Below, piece by piece: positions 62,305-64,000 of a stretch of DNA of 64,000 nt. The notes under the pieces are model-generated. The model was not told the origin of the DNA. It saw only the letters and a program-made list of their open reading frames with translations, and made no database searches. This DNA is from an uncultured Mycoplasmatota bacterium. GTDB lineage: Bacteria > Bacillota_I > Bacilli_A > RF39 > UBA660. Position numbers and translations under genes: made by a program. The stretch is taken from positions 1 to 64,000 of the forward strand of contig CAOJEH010000003.1 of the NCBI GenBank assembly GCA_948434005.1. Reading direction: 5' to 3'. The first letter of the stretch is position 1. Each line of letters opens with the position of its first letter.

Positions 62305-64000
62305 CTTCTTTTAGATTTTATTTCTTCAATTAATAGTTCAACAAAATCATTAATCTTTATAGTTATAGTTTCTTTTTCTCCATGTAGTCTATAACTTATT
62401 GTATTACTATCTTTTTCACTGTCGCCTAAAATTACTGTATATGGTATTTTCTTAGTTTGTGCCTCACGTAATCTATAACCTAATTTTTCTTCTCGGCTAT
62501 CTAGATTAACTCTAATATTATTTTCTTCTAATAACTCTTCTATTTTTTTTGCATATTCTAAATGATATTCATTATTAACTGGTATAATTGCAACTTGAAT
62601 TGGTGATAACCATGTAGGAATCAATCCTTTAGTCTCTTCTAATATATATGCCATAAATCTATCAAGGGAACCTAGTATTGCCCTATGAAGAACAACTGGT
62701 GTTTTTTTAGCTCCATCCGAATCTATATATTTTAAATCAAATTTTTGGGGTAAGCAGAAATCTAATTGGCATGTTGATAAAGTATATTCATTTCCAACAG
62801 CAGGCTTTACATTAACATCAAGTTTTGGTCCATAAAATGCTGCTTCACCAATTTCTTCAGTGTAAGGAATATCTAAGCTATTTAGAACTTCTCTTAATTC
62901 ATTTTCTGCTTTATTCCACATTTCATCATCTTGATAATACTTCTCTTTATCTTCAGGATCACGAAGTGATAATATATATTTATAATCAGTAATTCCAAAA
63001 TCATTATATACTTCTTTTATCAAGTCTACTACTGCTTTAAATTCATCTTTAATTTGTTCTCTTGTAACAAACAAGTGAGCATCATTTTGACAAAAATGTC
63101 TTCCTCTTTCAATTCCTTTAACCGCACCACTAGCTTCATATCTAAAATCATGTGCTATTTCGCCAATTCTAATAGGTAAATCCTTATATGAGTGTAGGGA
63201 ATTTTTATATATCATCATATGATGAGGACAATTCATTGGTCTTAACACAAAACTTTCTCCATCTAATTCCATAATTGGAAACATATCTTCTTTGTAATGT
63301 TCTAGATGTCCTGATGTTTTATATAATTCTACATTTCCTACACAAGGAGTCATTACGTGATTATATCCTAGTTTTCTTTCTTTATCTTTTATATATTTCT
63401 CTAATCCTTCAAAAATCATATAGCCATTTGGTAAGTACATATGAAGACCTTTACCTACTAAATCATCTGACATAAATATATCTAAATCTTTACCTATTTT
63501 TCTATGATCTCTTTGTTTTGCTTCTTCTAATTCTTCTAAATGTTTTTCTAAATCTTCTAAAGATTCAAAACATATACCATATATTCTTTGAAGCATTTTA
63601 TTCTTAGCATCACCTTTCCAATAGGCTCCGCTAACTTTTAAAAGTTTAAAATATTTTAATTCTTTTACAGTATCAACATGAGGTCCACGACAAAGATCAG
63701 TAAAATCACCTTGAATATAACAACTAATCACAGTGCTATCTTCATCCATTCTATTGATTAAATCAATTTTATATGGATCATCACTAAATTTCTCTAAAGC
63801 ATCTTTTTTTGATAATTCTTCTCTTACTATTCTTTTGCCATCCTTAGAGATTTTTTTCATTTCTTTTTCTATTTTAGGTAAATCTTCTTCACTTATAACA
63901 TCAACACCTAAATCAATGTCATAATAAAAACCTTCTTCTATTACAGGCCCTACCCAAAACTTTGCATTTGGATATAAATGTTTTACTGCTTGTGCAAGTA
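62295..64000 (-). CDS. thrS: Threonyl-tRNA synthetase, 5'-truncated by window edge
   Basis: The frame stays open to the right edge, so the Met at 63860 is internal. About 567 residues are visible: the start shows AQAVKHLYPNAKFWVGPVIEEGFYYDID, the beginning of the editing domain, which continues with DLCRGPHVD (Cys and His of the post-transfer editing site). The class II catalytic domain has RPMNCPHHMMIYK (zinc Cys), motif 2 FRYEASGAVKGIERGRHF, the third zinc ligand His in VVLHRAILGSLDRFMAYILEE (motif 3), and a C-terminal anticodon-binding domain. The TGS domain and any T-box leader lie outside the window. Confidence 0.97.
   Translation of the reverse strand, partial: LAQAVKHLYPNAKFWVGPVIEEGFYYDIDLGVDVISEEDLPKIEKEMKKISKDGKRIVREELSKKDALEKFSDDPYKIDLINRMDEDSTVISCYIQGDFTDLCRGPHVDTVKELKYFKLLKVSGAYWKGDAKNKMLQRIYGICFESLEDLEKHLEELEEAKQRDHRKIGKDLDIFMSDDLVGKGLHMYLPNGYMIFEGLEKYIKDKERKLGYNHVMTPCVGNVELYKTSGHLEHYKEDMFPIMELDGESFVLRPMNCPHHMMIYKNSLHSYKDLPIRIGEIAHDFRYEASGAVKGIERGRHFCQNDAHLFVTREQIKDEFKAVVDLIKEVYNDFGITDYKYILSLRDPEDKEKYYQDDEMWNKAENELREVLNSLDIPYTEEIGEAAFYGPKLDVNVKPAVGNEYTLSTCQLDFCLPQKFDLKYIDSDGAKKTPVVLHRAILGSLDRFMAYILEETKGLIPTWLSPIQVAIIPVNNEYHLEYAKKIEELLEENNIRVNLDSREEKLGYRLREAQTKKIPYTVILGDSEKDSNTISYRLHGEKETITIKINDFVELLIEEIKSKRRNK

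Noticed and set aside
63275-63924. Plus-strand frames of 63-66 codons opposite thrS
   Set aside because: Shadows of the conserved thrS frame.
1-64000. CRISPR arrays, prophage, insertion sequences, tRNA or rRNA genes
   Set aside because: No regularly spaced repeats, no transposase, integrase or phage structural frames, and no rRNA-like or tRNA-like stretches were seen by eye; a tRNAscan or Infernal run could still find a missed small RNA.

Overview
This window comes from a very AT-rich, low-GC Gram-positive (Firmicutes/Bacilli-type) chromosome. It carries core genes of a walled, dividing and probably spore-forming cell: MraZ, FtsZ/A/L/W, DivIB, MurB/E/G/I, MraY, two class B PBPs with PASTA domains, and a pro-sigma-K. 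TGA is read as stop (the DUF6512-like gene ends in TGA and would otherwise run on into antisense yqeH), so the genetic code is standard and not the Mycoplasma code. The gene mix resembles uncultured gut Bacilli related to the mollicute root, but that placement is inference. Both ends are cut inside genes: rpoD at the left loses its C-terminus and thrS at the right loses its N-terminus.

Nearly everything is on the minus strand. The only plus-strand genes are a DUF6512-like membrane protein, lexA, an arginase and a ZIP metal transporter. Reading in transcription order from the right: thrS; a TPR protein; the start of the division/cell-wall cluster (mraZ-rsmH-ftsL-pbpB, then an RsgI-like membrane protein and a 34-residue membrane peptide); a six-gene exopolysaccharide operon (phosphoglycosyl transferase, GT2, TagF-like transferase, EpsG-like polymerase, GT4, flippase); an LCP ligase; a Nudix enzyme; spoVD; two FAD-dependent oxidoreductases; the cpsC-cpsD-cpsB tyrosine-kinase module; two unknown genes; mraY and gpmI; ftsW; a membrane-anchored lysozyme-like protein; two tandem beta-sandwich membrane proteins; murG-murB-divIB; two paralogous GT-C-like membrane proteins; ftsA-ftsZ; an isoleucine T-box leader driving a Ca2+/Na+ antiporter gene and ileS; murE-murI; an SOS locus; polA-mutM-pyk; sigK; a polysaccharide deacetylase; yqeG-yqeH; and dnaG-rpoD. 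The classical dcw cluster is therefore present but scattered in blocks between surface-polysaccharide and unknown genes.

The most interesting locus is 11.8-12.7 kb. lexA and a 51-residue single-pass membrane protein are divergently transcribed from promoters carrying LexA-type operators, one exactly inside the spacer of the small gene's promoter. This is the position held by the SOS division inhibitors YneA and SosA, but the protein is much shorter, and polA-mutM lie directly downstream without a visible terminator. Other points: the T-box with an AUC specifier sits upstream of an ion antiporter rather than directly before ileS; the ileS product is of the type-2 class; three 10-bp-spaced MraZ operator repeats precede mraZ; sigma-K keeps its pro-sequence; GT-C-like paralogues are inserted between divIB and ftsA; and intrinsic terminators are often fused to the stop codon. 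I saw no rRNA, tRNA, CRISPR array, insertion sequence or prophage. The only stretch over 300 bases without a protein gene, 21056-21364, is filled by the T-box leader and the ftsZ terminator.
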